This document shows, piece by piece, positions 11,310 through 21,664 of a stretch of DNA of 64,000 nucleotides. Numbering within the stretch: the stretch's first letter is position 1; every line of letters starts with the position of its first letter. The notes beneath the pieces are model-generated. The model made no database searches and was not told the origin of the DNA. It saw only the letters and a program-made list of their open reading frames with translations. A program made the translations under genes and the position numbers. The stretch comes from Coriolopsis trogii (Eukaryota > Basidiomycota > Agaricomycetes > Polyporales > Polyporaceae): positions 2,294,001 through 2,358,000 of the forward strand of contig JAHYIO010000004.1 of the NCBI GenBank assembly GCA_020543525.1. Direction: 5' to 3'.

Positions 11310-11420
11310 TTGTCTGAGCCGCTTGAGGCCATAGCAAGAATTCGAAGACCGGTTGAATGAGGTGAGTAGAGTGGTAGAAGTTATGTGATCATCGGAGTCA
11401 CTGGCAGGAACGGATAGTGA
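11307..11420 (-). pseudogene. Kinase-like B 5' end fragment
   Basis: Start codon region and upstream DNA of kinase-like B (start at 11,332, reading MASSGSDNT) cut off after nine codons and fused to the HET fragment. It matches 19,195-19,260 and 47,560-47,630. The reading frames of the two parts do not agree, so this is a junction, not a fusion gene. Confidence 0.7.
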
Positions 11421-11609
11421 CCGGTGCCACCACAAGCGTGGTGCAGAGACGGGCAGAGACTCAGACCAGTGCAGACTTGTGCAGCAACGCAATGATTTCG
11501 CCCACAACGACAACTAATGGAGGAGTGGTGTGCGAGACTCGCCGGGTCGGGCGAGAGGACAGCGCGCGAGTGACCCGGGCGCCTCTTTGCAATCGACTCA
11601 GTCTGCTAA

Positions 11610-11930
11610 GGCGCTTCTTCCCTTTCTCTCCCACTCGGAGTCCAGACTGCAACTTCCAAGTTGTTGCGGTTTTCTGAGCTTCGCATATCATCGAGCTACC
11701 AGCGCTCTCGCACGCAAACACAAACTCTTGTTCACACGGCGAGTCCTGGCCTGGTCATCCCTCGTGGAGATTCGTAGCATGTCTGGCAGGAGAGGAGACC
11801 AGGTGCGTAGTTTCTTCACCCGAAGCAGAACCTCCTTTTCCTCCGAACGGGTCTGTATGCTGGTATTGCGCTTCAGCGTTCCCTGTGACCAACACTATGT
11901 GGTTTACACGGAAGACAGCGCGCGCAGTAT
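11610..11930 (+). repeat. Dispersed 300-bp repeat, copy 1
   Basis: Matches 19,490-19,810 (+), 47,030-47,340 (-) and, at perhaps 75% identity, 40,110-40,410 (-). It begins with a pyrimidine-rich CTTCCCTTTCTCTCCC tract and ends near AACACTATGTGGTTTAC. The frame is open in part, but no family is recognised. Confidence 0.6.
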
Positions 11931-12007
11931 GAGCTGCGGGGGAACACACCTAGTCCCATCCTCCATGTATGGTGTCCCCTTGGCTGTTCTTCAACATCGG
12001 AGAACAT

Positions 12008-13135
12008 ATGAAACAACCACGCTGGCTCCCTCGCGCTCGCATCAACTTGTACTTCTGTGTCAAGCTCATGGGATCTCACAGATGCGACCTTTTCATCCGC
12101 ACCTTGCGCGCCAACATGCGCATGGGCGATTTCGTGAGACTACTGGACGTTGCAACGGATGTTGAACGGCCGTACGTGGCTTTCGCGCACCCTTTCCTTG
12201 TCCGTCACATGCGAAGCCTGCATCGATTGACGCTATGGGTGGATTGGGAGTTCTATCTGCCGAGATATCATGAGCTCGTCGCACAGCTCCCCATCACCGA
12301 ACTTCGTCTCTTCGGTGCCTTCCAGGACGCGGGTCGCCTTCTGCAGCTTGTCTGGGCGCAGAGACTTCTACAGTCTTTGACAATCGACGCAGACTTACGC
12401 CGTGACGTGTCCGACATCGATGGGATGTCACTTAGTTGCATGCGCAAACGCACGGCCTGCCCGCGCCTGAGGAATTTGTATATCCGCTTTTCAGTGAGTG
12501 CAGGCACATGTCCTCCTTCTACTGCCATATGCCGACGTCTCCATAGGGGTCCAAATCCTTCGCCAAATTTCCGCCACGACAAACTCTCGGCAAGTCCGTA
12601 GTGAGCCTGCGGTTACACTTTGACCGCGTACCCACAGACGCGGACATAAACAGTACGTTCCCCCACACTCCACTACCGCATGTGCAGTACACGCTGATGG
12701 CGACGTTACACTACAGCGTTTGCGAGCCTCGCTGCCTGCATCTCGGACTTCGCAGCGCTCGAGAGCCTGGACATTACTGACGTCTTGGGCGGTCCAGGGC
12801 CTTGCGACTTGACGTGTCGCGGGCCGCTTCTTGCGCTCTTCCTCACCAATATCGGCTCGCGCGCGAGTTTTTGCACGCTCAATATTCGCGTGCTATGCTA
12901 TGGGACGGCGATCGTTACTGTCCCGGAGCTGTTCCACAGGATGCTGGTGGAGGAGGTGAAGGATGCGCTTGGGCGGCTCCTCGGGCTGGTGCGGTTTGCG
13001 CTCAAGTTGGAGTGGGTCAGGAGGGAGAGCGGGGGCCAGGATCAAGAGAGGGCGGGCGAAGACTTGGTCGGGGAGCTCGAGGCTGCTCTGGCGAAATGGG
13101 TTCCGGAGAAGGTACAACCCAGAGTCACTGTGTAA
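12008..13135 (+). CDS. F-box/LRR-type protein, copy 1 (F-box exon missing)
   Basis: Three exons: 12008-12493, 12547-12652, 12717-13135; 336 aa. The protein starts MKQPRWLPRARINLYFCVKL, which is the end of the F-box region in copy 4 (SSWLPRARINLYF), then has leucine-rich segments (LTLWVDWEFYLPRYHELV, ITELRLFGAF, LLQSLTIDADLRRD, LESLDITDVLG) and a charged C-terminus (EWVPEKVQPRVTV). This layout is that of basidiomycete F-box proteins that recruit SCF ligase substrates. The first about 40 residues that would bind Skp1 are lost: the upstream DNA is unrelated to copy 4. It alone of the four copies has an unbroken frame. It may be expressed as a truncated protein or be a pseudogene. Confidence 0.6.
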
Positions 13136-13845
13136 GCTGTCATTATGCCTGGGTGTCGCAACGGAGCTTGCTCATTGTGGTTCTAGGGTGACGCATGTGG
13201 TGGCCTGGTGATAGCTCAGGACTGGCGGGAACGCATGTTGGGCGATGGGGAGCGTCACGCACGGATCCCGTCTTGTGATGGAATGCTATTGGTGATCTGT
13301 CCAAAGTATTGAGTCGTTCTCGTCGAGTTCGAGGCGAAGGATGGATGTAAGCGCATTCGTTGGGGCTTCGCCCGCAAATTTGGGCAGATTGGACTGAATA
13401 CTTGGTCTCCCTAGGACGAATACTTTGAGGTATGAAATGCAGGCATACGAATTGCTTGGCGAGCATGGAAGCGTGTATATAGGCGTAGTACACCTGCCGT
13501 CGGGTATCGGCGGCCAAACAACGCGCCTGGCAGCGTGACGCCTTTGAGCGTCGCGGCGTCGTGCGTCATGATATACAATGCTGCGCCTCCAGCGGGACTC
13601 CCCACAGGTGTCCCGACTCCCGAGCGTCGGCTCGGCTGTCCCTCGGAAGGTTCCCATAGTTTGGAAGCGTCACAGCCTCGCTAATTGACTCGCTCGCTCC
13701 GGGGAGGCGTCGGGCTGGTATAAGACCCAATCAAGCCGTCCCAGCCACTTCCGTTCTCTCTGGACTCCCCTCCTTCAGTGCACACCTCGCGTTTCGCCAA
13801 CCTTCAACACTCCTTGAACTCCACACTCGTTTAATCGTGAACACG
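13136..13845. other. Intergenic, duplicated upstream region of the acidic protein
   Basis: About 700 bp between F-box copy 1 and the secreted acidic protein, copied at 52,036-52,716. No gene is supported. It contains the TATA-like box of the acidic protein gene and is missing from the truncated third copy at 21 kb. Confidence 0.5.
13719..13724 (+). promoter_or_regulatory. TATA-like box of secreted acidic protein (left)
   Basis: TATAAG about 125 bp before the start codon at 13,846; the same motif and spacing occur in the right arm at 52,157-52,162. Confidence 0.4.
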
Positions 13846-14688
13846 ATGATGCGCCTCAACTTCCTCCTCGCTGCTCTCTTCGTCGCAAGTGGTACGTACC
13901 TCTAGCCCGCTCTTGTGATAGATCCGGCGCAGCGCTGACCGACACTTCTTGCGACATAACTAGCTACTGCGGCCCCCGTCGGGACGACTTTGCTGTCAGC
14001 CCTTCCCACCACTGCAAAGGCCAGCACGCCGTCCGCCATCGCGCCAGTCACAACTGTGGTCACCGCCCCGTCTATTCTCTCCACCACTACCCTATCCTCG
14101 CCTGCTCTCCCGACCTCGTCCGACCCTCACCACCATCACCAGCACCATGCGCGTTTCTTCCCCGTGTACAGCGAGGACATGATCAACGCCCTGAAAGCGG
14201 CCAAGGACGCGAAGGCTCACGCGCCCACCATAGCGCAGACGCCCTCCTCGGTCGGGTTCGCACCCGAGGGGACGAAGATCGCTGTCCGCGCTGCGCCGAC
14301 CGTCGCTGTGACGGGTGCGCTGCCGGTGGCGACTCACGTCCGCATGCCTCGTCTCAGTCACGTCAAGCCTGGCTCCTCAGGGCAGATTGTTCGCAGGAGC
14401 GAAGACGGTGATGACGATGGCGATGAAGACGAGTTCGAGGTGGAGGTGTCCGTGGGCGGGGTGGAGCTCGAAGTTGAAGTAGAGGAGGACGAGATGGAGA
14501 TTGAGGTCGAGGTGGGAGGTGTGAAGTATGAGATCGAGCTCGGCGAGGACGGGGTTGTGGTGGGGACGCACACGCTTGCGCGGCGGCTTGAAGCAGCGCG
14601 TACGGGCGCGCTGCTTCCGGCACTGCAGACGACGATCGATGCTTGGAGACCTGAGGCGACAGTGACTACTCCTTTTGGGCACCAGTAG
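13846..14688 (+). CDS. Secreted acidic protein, left copy
   Basis: Two exons: 13846-13891 and 13964-14688, 72-bp intron; 256 aa. The leader MMRLNFLLAALFVASATAAP is a signal peptide, again split after one base of a codon. A Ser/Thr-rich part is followed by a His cluster (SDPHHHHQHH), a stretch with FPVYSEDMINALKAAKDAKA, then a dibasic site (IVRRSEDG) after which an unusually regular acidic part begins: EFEVEVSVGGVELEVEVEED and EMEIEVEVGGVKYEIEL. The strict alternation of acidic and hydrophobic residues predicts beta strands. The RR site could be cut by a Kex2-like protease to release the acidic half (inference). The gene converges with kinase-like A. No known domain recognised. Confidence 0.78.
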
Positions 14689-14951
14689 TTCTTCAGCTTT
14701 CTAGAGGTGTTGTTGTTGTCAAGACCGTCTCGAACTGACGGGGACGAATATAGTGGTAAACTCATCGACAGTGATCTGTGCCACGGCCAGAGTGATGAAC
14801 CAGGCAGGAGAATGTGCGCGTACGTCATGTCAGTAGAGGTAAGTGGACATAGTATTCCAAAGCACCATAACAGCATCAAAAAGTGTTCCCCATTCATGCG
14901 CCGAAACATGTACTGTTTGAACCTACATTGTTATCTCCACTCCATACCCTC

Positions 14952-16110
14952 CTAGTTTACTCTGTCTGCCTCTTCTCCACCCCGCTCGCTTTCGCCTGCC
15001 TCTTCCTCGCCCTCCTCATCCAACATGTTTGCCTGCATAGACCAGATGCGGATATCCCTGAGGAGTTCGTTGATCTCACTTGCATAATTGTCCGCGACTT
15101 CGTCCGGTTCCGTTTGCCCAGCCTTACTGTACTCAAAATCGATTAGGCGGTACTCGTAGCAGCGCCCTGTTTTCGGAGATTCCAGACTGGGCAGCGCTGT
15201 ACGTCCGTTCGGGGCGCATAGAACGTTATAGTATGATAGGTCTTGATGGAGGATCCCTAGTAGAGAGATATCCCTGACCATATCGACTATTTCGTCTCTG
15301 CCAACACGGAGTCATTGAGATTAAGTTTGAAAGGGACTGATGGAAAACGTGTCTCTCACTTTATCCGTTTCTTCTCGACCGGCCATAGCTCTGGACTGAC
15401 TCTGCTCACTGGGAGCACAATGTGTCCGCCAACCTTCTCTAGCAGTAGAATGTTCAAGCTCAGCGTGCAAGACATATCGAAACCATCGGAAATTCGCGGG
15501 AATGGGGGCAAAGTGGGCTCCTGAACCGAGCAAGGGCACCATGGAAGCACGACGTATTCCGCAAGGTTAATTGGCCGACTGAAGTAGCCGTAGGAGCGCG
15601 GGACGACGACGCCTTGCAACGAGTATACATGCTTGTACACTGCACCCTCGTCTCCGAGGCTTCGGACTTTGTGCTCCTTCGCTACTTTGAGAACAAGTGG
15701 CGGGACGATGAACGGGAGAGACTCCGCATCTGGCGCTGTTACGTCGTATATACTGTGATGTTCTCCGTTGGAAATGCATCTCCCGAGCTCCAGGCGCAAC
15801 GTCATGCGGGTTTCTCGTGCAGAGGAGCGGGAGGGCACGGGGCGTCCGGTCTCCAGCCCTCCATCTCTAGCGGTTCGTTCTGTCGTGGAAGCGGATACTG
15901 CTCCCGTGGGATGGGCAGATTAGCGGGAGTGCCGTGATTGTCATAAATGAGACCACATATGACAACAGACTTGATGATGTTGTAGCTCTAGTAGTATGCA
16001 CGTCAATCACTAGTGAGGACATATCGGCGGAGCAGCTAGTAGCGACTATGTGGACAATCAGTACTAACAAGGTCACGGTTTTGACGGTTGTGCGAGATGT
16101 TTGTGGTCAT
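14952..16110 (-). pseudogene. Kinase-like protein A, left copy (frameshifted)
   Basis: Family member with PPLVLKVAKEHKVRSLGDEG, YSLQGVVVPRSYGYF, LSLNILLLEKVGG, catalytic loop GILHQDLSYYNVL and YRLIDFEYS, so His, Asp and Asn of the loop are kept. Near 15,815 the frame of the N-terminal half (SYNIIKSVVICGLIYDNHG ... PPAPLHEK) and that of the kinase core (RMTLRLELGRC) do not agree, and no plausible intron joins them. The right-arm copy has the same fault. The first exon (MTTNISHNRQN) also does not join in frame. The C-terminus is acidic (DEEGEEEAGES). Most likely a pseudogene with an otherwise well-kept core. Confidence 0.65.
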
Positions 16111-16432
16111 AGTAGGGATGTTCACGTTTGGTGGTAGTGCCTAGTATGACTGACTGAGGTATGGGGATATGTGAGGGACGAACTCGTGTGTGCTTTGGTT
16201 CGGACATGCACTCACCTGCTGTCTAGTATAAAACCCAGTCGCGTAGCATAGCGCTCGTCCAAGTCGCTGTGCGCAGGGCCCATCAGCTAGCGTACATAGG
16301 TAGGAGGAGGGGCGGGTATGATCGATAGGCGCTTCAAATCACTCAGTATACTTATTACAGGATGGATACATCCTAAAGTCTCGACGGTGGCGTCCGTCCA
16401 CCCCAGCCTCCAGGGCTACGGATGCCGTTCGA

Positions 16433-16696
16433 GTGGGTCGCCCGGGCGCTTCCCGCAGTCTTCAAGCTGGCTCACTGTCTTGCTCTGAGACTCTGTCGCG
16501 TTTGTCTCTGCCTCTCTGTGTCTTATACCCCGGGTTGTGCTTTCGCTTGGCTGTCCTCGTTGATGAGCTCGTGCTGGTCGGCCTCGTCATCTGCCTCCTC
16601 CTGTCGCAGGTACCGGTGGTCTTGCCATTTGTGCATTGGTCAGCCGAGATACCCAAAATTCGACCGTATGCCTTGGCCCGGTTGGTTGCTGAATAA
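16433..16696 (+). CDS. Doubtful small ORF with hydrophobic segment (left)
   Basis: An 87-codon frame with a hydrophobic stretch (LVLVGLVICLLLSQVPVVL). It is kept open in the right-arm copy at 49,267-49,530 in spite of a 3-bp insertion. This may simply reflect the young age of the duplication. No family recognised. Confidence 0.18.
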   Translation: MGRPGASRSLQAGSLSCSETLSRLSLPLCVLYPGLCFRLAVLVDELVLVGLVICLLLSQVPVVLPFVHWSAEIPKIRPYALARLVAE

Positions 16697-16931
16697 GGAC
16701 GAAAGATTTGGACGGTGGTCGGATGTGGTTAGGCAAAGCGGGAGATGTGGAGGGTGAGTGGAAAGGCAACAGGTACGTCGCGCACGTCAGTCACTCCGAG
16801 AGGGGCTCCTATGAGTCCCAGTCATACCACAGAGGTCCGTATCAGCAGAGACTGGCACGCCGGCCCTGCATACGACGGTCCACGCGTGGCACCGGGCTGG
16901 GGCGGCGGCAATTCCTCCTCTTGGGCACGCG

Positions 16932-17775
16932 AGGACCCCTGCATATACTATATCGAGCTCATAGGCCCAAACCGCCGAAAATGGGCCCGTAGGGCCGGCG
17001 AACTTACATCCAAATCACCGAAAATGGGGCTCTGGACGGTCAAATCTGACAGGCCAAAGAGCCCCGAAATCGGCCCTCAGCTGGTCAGGTCACAGGCCGG
17101 ATAACCGAAAACCCGGGCGCTGGGCCTTTGACTTCATGTGATGCAGATAGTCCGCATAAGAACTCAGCATAAGTAGCATCTTAGTAGACATTTATCCTTT
17201 GTGCAATGCAGCCCATTACCATGATAGTTTCCGGAAAAGTAGATCATGCGCCTGCTACGGGCCGTAGTACGGCGCGTAAGTTTAGGCGCCCGAAAGGATT
17301 TTGGGCGCTTGTTTGACGATATATGCCGATTTTAACCGATTTTTGGCCCATGGAGGGTAGGTCATAGGAAAATAACCGAATTTCACCTCAGAGCCCACCA
17401 CCGAAAATGACCGTTTTGAGGTCAAAATGGGATATGAGCTCGAATATGGTGCGCGGCACCTAGTCACCGCTTATCTTGTACAACAAAACGGGAGTACCGA
17501 GATTTTGCCCGTTTCCTTATTGGCTTGACCAATCGACTCCTTTTCCCAAAGGGAGACGATCTGTCAAGCCGTTTGTCCCAATTCTCAAATTGGGCGAGAT
17601 ATTTTGCGCATCCCCTTCTGATTTTGCCACTTCCTGCCAAATATCCGAGGCGCTTGGACCTAGGCGCCCCGTAAGCGCCCTCTAAGCGCCCTAATTTGGT
17701 CGTTTGGCCGATTTTGCCACTGCCCATTTTAAGCGGTGACTAGGCGCCGTGCACCATAGTATATTCAGGGGTCCT
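16932..17775. mobile_element. 844-bp non-autonomous hAT-like element (MITE)
   Basis: Ends are inverted repeats of about 20 bp (AGGACCCCTGCATATACTAT against the same with one mismatch). The 8-bp sequence GGCACGCG occurs directly outside both ends (16,924-16,931 and 17,776-17,783), the target duplication length of the hAT superfamily. The right arm has the uninterrupted site at about 49,025-49,045. No transposase frame is present. Inside, a second inverted pair of about 29 bp (17,440-17,470 and 17,730-17,756) suggests a nested or composite origin. Confidence 0.85.
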
Positions 17776-18123
17776 GGCACGCGTGAGATGGGTCCTGGGA
17801 TCGGTCGGTGGAGAGGTGAGTCGGTGCCCATTCTTTGTTTGATTCTCACCGCCGTCTCGTATTGACCGACTCGGACATGTCCTCAGAATGATACAAGTTG
17901 TCCGTGGCAGCGTGTCGTAGATACATACACACAATCTTTCAAGTCGACGGGATTCATTCATCATCGAGAACCGTTGCCCTATCGTCAGATCACCAAGGCA
18001 AACAATCGGCTACTGGATATCATACCGGTATCATATACTCGTCGAACGCAGATACATGAGAGAAATTTGTTGCAGTATCCATCCGAGCCCCAGTACGAGT
18101 CCGACTCCTCCTTCGCTGGGATC

Positions 18124-19213
18124 TCAGGTGCATGCGGCAGGGAAGCTGATGATTCCCAGCAATTCTTCAACCCTGGTTTGGTAGTCTGTGATGACTTGGT
18201 CCGCCTCACACGGGCAGGCTACGCTCAACTCGAAGTCTATGATGCGATACTTGTAGCAGCGTCCCGTCGTTGGAGATTTGATGCTTGGCAATGCTGAAGG
18301 TCCTTCTGGGGCGCACAGTACGTTATGATATCCGAAGTCGTTATGCGGGATCCCGAGTGTATGAAGCTCCGCGAGCATCTCATACAGCTCTGCCCTGTTG
18401 TCACGTCAATATGCAGTCTCTAAAAGAGCGATGGACAAGATGATGTCTCACATGACGAGTGCCTTTTTTCCAGACTTCCATTCATCACGTCCGAACCCTG
18501 CCAAAGCAGGGATGTGATCCCCGACCTTCTCCAGGAGCAGGACATTTAGGCTCGCGTTTGCGTTCGGCATGCAGAATATGTCGAAGCTCTTGGGATCTCT
18601 CGAAAACTTGGACTCATCGCTTTCGTCCTCCATACCAGGACTCCAGGGGCGCACGCTGTACTTGATCAGGTTGACGAACTGGCGGAAGTAGCCGTAGCAG
18701 CGGGGAACTACGACTCCTTGCAATGTGTGCACATGATCATATACTGCACTCTCCTGCGCAAGCATGCGACCGTTGAGCTCTTTGGCCACTTTCAGGACCA
18801 GTGGTGGAATGGTGCTCGGGAGAGAATCGGAGTCAGATGCATGGATTGGCGTAACGTCATACACGAAGTGGGATGCGCCCTTGTCTTGCGATATGAGAGC
18901 CCCGAGCTTGAGGTGCAAAGTGATGCCGTCACCACAATCTGATGGGGACGGAGGGCGAGGTGCCAACTGAATCAAGTTCGCATACCAAGCGGCAACGCCC
19001 GGAAAGTCCCAGTCGTCGTGAAGCTTGAGGGGATGTTTTGCCCGAGGAATGGTCACCGGAGTCTCTTGACCGTCATTGTCAAAGAGGAGGCCATGTATCA
19101 CAACGGACTTGATAAGATTGAAGGTCTGGTCAACGTGTGAGTCAATGCATCACGCGGCTATGTGGGGCAATGACTACCAGGGTCTGAGTATTGTCTGAGC
19201 TGCTTGAGGCCAT
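18124..19213 (-). CDS. Kinase-like protein B, left copy
   Basis: Three exons: 19178-19213, 18452-19125, 18124-18394; 326 aa, all phases consistent. The first exon is 12 codons (MASSSSDNTQTL). Core motifs: PPLVLKVAKELNGRMLAQES, HTLQGVVVPRCYGYF, SLNVLLLEKVGDHIP, catalytic loop GIPHNDFGYHNVL and YRIIDFELS. Thus HxD, the loop Asn and an acidic DFx motif are all present, so catalysis is possible. The N-terminus of exon 2 (IKSVVIHGLLFDNDGQ) is shared by the other members. The glycine-rich loop is weak, as in choline/aminoglycoside kinase-like folds. No signal peptide. Nearly identical to 47,605-48,694. Substrate unknown. Confidence 0.82.
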
Positions 19214-20990
19214 AGCAAGAATTCGAAGACCGGTTGAATGAGGTGAGTAGAGTGGTAAAAAGTATATGATTATCGGAGTCAGGAACGGATAGTGACCGGT
19301 GCCACCACAGGCGTGCAGTTGCTGGTGCAGAGACGGGCAGAGACTCAGACCAGTGCAGACTTGTGCAGCAACGCAATGATTTCGCCCACAACGACAACTA
19401 ATGGAGGAGTGGTGTGCGAGACTCGCCGGGTCGGGCGAGAGGACAGCGAGTGACCCGGGCGCCTCTTTTTGCCGGTCTGCTACGGCGCTTCTTCCCTTTC
19501 TCTCCCATTCGGAGTCCAGACTGCAACTTCCAAGTTGTTGCGATTTTCTGAGCTTCGCATATCATCGAGCTACCAGCACTCTCGCACGCAAACACAAACT
19601 CTTGTTCTCACGGCGAGTCCTGGCCTGGTCATCCCTCGTGGAGATTCGTAGCATGTCTGGCAGGAGAGGATACCAGGTGCGTAGTTTCTTCACCCGAAGC
19701 AGAACCTCCTTTTCCTCCGAAAGGGTCTGTATGCTGGTCTTGCGCTTCAGTGGTCGCTGTGACCAACACTATGTGGTTTACACGGAAGACAGCGTGCGCA
19801 GTATGAGCTGCGGGGGAACACGCCTAGTCCCATCCTCCATGTATGGCGTCCCCTTGGCTGTTCTTCAACATCGGAGAACATAGGAAACAACCACGCTGGC
19901 TCCCTCGCGCTCGCATCAATTTGTACTTTTGTGTCAAGCTCATGGGATCTCACGGATTCGACCATTTGTTCCGCACCTTGCGCGCCAACATGCGCATGGG
20001 CGAGTTCGTGAGACTACTGGACGTCGCAACGGATGTTGAAAGGCCGTACGGCTTTCGTGCACCCTTTCCACGATTGACGCTATGGATGGATTGGGAGTTC
20101 TACCCGCCGAGAAATCATGAGCTCGTCGCACAGCTCCCCATCACCGAACTTCGTCTCTTCGGTGCCTTCCAGGACGCGGGTCGCCTTTTGCAGCTTGTCT
20201 GGGCGCAGAGACTTCTACAGTCTTTGACAATCGACGCAGACTTACGCCGTGACGTGTCCGACATCGATGGGATGACACTTAGTTGCATGCGCAAACGCAC
20301 GGCCTGCCCGCGCCTGAGGAATTTGTACATCCGCTTTTCAGTGAGTGCAGGCGCATGTCCTCCTTCTACTGCCATATGCCGATGTCTCCATAGGGGTCCA
20401 AATCCTTCGCCAACTTTCCGCCCCGACAAACTCTCGGCAAGTCCGTAGTGAACCTGCGGTTACACTTTGACCGCGTACCCACAGACGCGGACATAAACAG
20501 TACGTTCCTCCACACTCCACTACCGCATGTGCAGTACACGCTGACGGCGACATTGCACTACTCCATTGCACAGCGTTTGCGAGCCTCGCTGCCTGCATCT
20601 CGGACTTCGCAGCGCTCGAGAGCCTGGACATCACTGACGTCTTGGGCGGTCCAGGGCCTTGCGACTTGACGTGTCGCGGGCCGCTTCTTGCGCTCTTCCT
20701 CTCCAATATCGGCTCGCGTGCGAGGTTCCGCACGTTCAGTATTCGAGTGCTATGATATGGGACGGCGATCGTTACTGTCCCGGAGCTGTTCCACAGGATG
20801 AAGGATACCCTTGGGCGGCTCCCCGGGCTAGTCCGATTTGCGCGCTCAAGTTGGAGTGGGTCAGGAGGGAGAGTGGAGGCCAGGATCAAGAGAAGGCGGA
20901 CGAAGACTTGGCCGAGGAGCTCGAGGCTGCTCTGGCGGAATGGGTTCCGGAGAAGGTACAACCCAGAGTCACTGTGTAAGCTGACATTAT
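19190..20990 (+). repeat. Direct repeat, unit 2 (kinase-like B 5' end + F-box copy 2)
   Basis: Same orientation and nearly the same sequence as 11,307-13,140. Here the kinase-like B gene continues normally to the left, so this unit is probably closer to the original arrangement. Confidence 0.7.
19843..20979 (+). pseudogene. F-box/LRR-type protein, copy 2
   Basis: Exon layout as in copy 1 (19843-20340, 20394-20499, 20574-20979). The ATG used by copy 1 is changed to AGG, but an upstream ATG (MASPWLFFNIGEH) is in frame. The 26-bp deletion after the TCGTGCACCCTTTCC block is compensated by a second small deletion, keeping the frame (PYGFRAPFPRLTLWMDWEF). However CTA TGC became CTA TGA at 20,753-20,755, and a 15-bp deletion plus a 2-bp insertion follow. 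The F-box is missing. The C-terminal third is not made; likely pseudogene. Confidence 0.65.
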
Positions 20991-21003
20991 GAACCCTCTC
21001 ATT

Positions 21004-21664
21004 TAGCACGCCGTCCGCCTTCGTGCCAGTCACAACTGTGGTCACCGCCCCGTCTATTCTCTCCACCACTACCCTATCCTCGCCTGCTCTCCCGACCTCG
21101 TCCGATCCTCACCACCAACACCATGCGCGTTTCTTCCCCGTGTACAGCGAGGACATGATCAACGCCCTGAAAGCGGCCAAGGACGCGAAGGCTCACGCGC
21201 CTACCATAGCGCAGACGCCCACCTCGGTCGGGTTCGCACCCGAGGGGACGAAGATCGCTGTCCGCGCTGCGCCGACCGTCGCTGTGACGGGTGCGCTGCC
21301 GGTGGCGACTCACGTCCGCTTGCCACGCCTCAGTCACGTCAAGCCTGGCTCCTCAGGGAAGATCGTTCGCAGGAGCGACGACGGTGACGACGATAGCGAT
21401 GATGACGAGTTCGACGTGGAGGTGTCCGTGGGCGGCGTGGAGCTCGAAGTTGAAGTGGAGGAGGATGAGACGGAGATCGAGGTCGAGGTGGGAGGTGCGG
21501 AGTATGAGATTGAGCTCGGGGAGGATGGTGCTGTGGTGGGGACGTACACGCTCGCGCGGCGGCTGGCGGTAGAGCATACCGGAACGCTGCTTCCAGCATT
21601 GCATACGACCGTCGAAGTGCTGCAGGCTGGGGCGACGGCGGTCCCTCCTCTTGGGCACGCGTGA
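21004..21664 (+). pseudogene. Secreted acidic protein, truncated third copy
   Basis: Begins abruptly at about 21,004 inside the Ser/Thr-rich part; promoter, start codon and signal-peptide exon are missing. From there the frame is open to 21,664, with FPVYSEDMINALKAAKDAKA, the dibasic site IVRRSDDG and the alternating acidic part (EFDVEVSVGG, TEIEVEVGG). The C-terminus differs from the other copies (VLQAGATAVPPLGHA). It lies directly after F-box copy 2, whose last codons precede it by about 25 bp. It could only be expressed as part of a chimeric transcript. Confidence 0.7.

Larger units (their letters stand above)
11307..13140 (+). repeat. Direct repeat, unit 1 (kinase-like B 5' end + F-box copy 1)
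   Basis: About 1.8 kb nearly identical and in the same orientation as 19,190-20,990. It contains the 5' tip of kinase-like B, a 300-bp dispersed repeat and the F-box/LRR gene. A third copy lies inverted at 45,887-47,640. Confidence 0.75.
16111..18123. other. Intergenic between kinase-like A and B, with a MITE
   Basis: About 2 kb; apart from the MITE (16,932-17,775) it is duplicated at 48,700-49,840. Part of it (16,905-16,931 with 17,784-17,900) resembles the DNA just after the truncated acidic protein copy at 21,645-21,760, so small modules have been shuffled. Apart from the doubtful frame at 16,433 no gene is supported. Confidence 0.5.
12020..20930 (+). repeat. Left arm of large inverted repeat
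   Basis: Order F-box 1, acidic protein, kinase-like A, kinase-like B, F-box 2 is repeated in reverse at 45,887-53,800. The arms look above 95% identical by eye over most of their length. The main length difference is an 844-bp MITE in this arm; there is also a short extra stretch in the first intron of kinase-like A. Confidence 0.85.

Noticed and set aside
11461..11949. Open frames over the dispersed repeat upstream of F-box copies 1-3
   Set aside because: Frames differ between copies and cross the repeat edges; no consistent protein.
14358..14909. Minus-strand Ser/Pro-rich frames opposite the acidic protein
   Set aside because: They arise because GAG/GAT codons read as Ser/Leu codons on the other strand.
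19158..19397. At first taken for a second HET fragment, because the frame matches the left HET open frame
   Set aside because: The shared part is the kinase-like B start region and F-box upstream DNA; the HET part begins only beyond 11,309.
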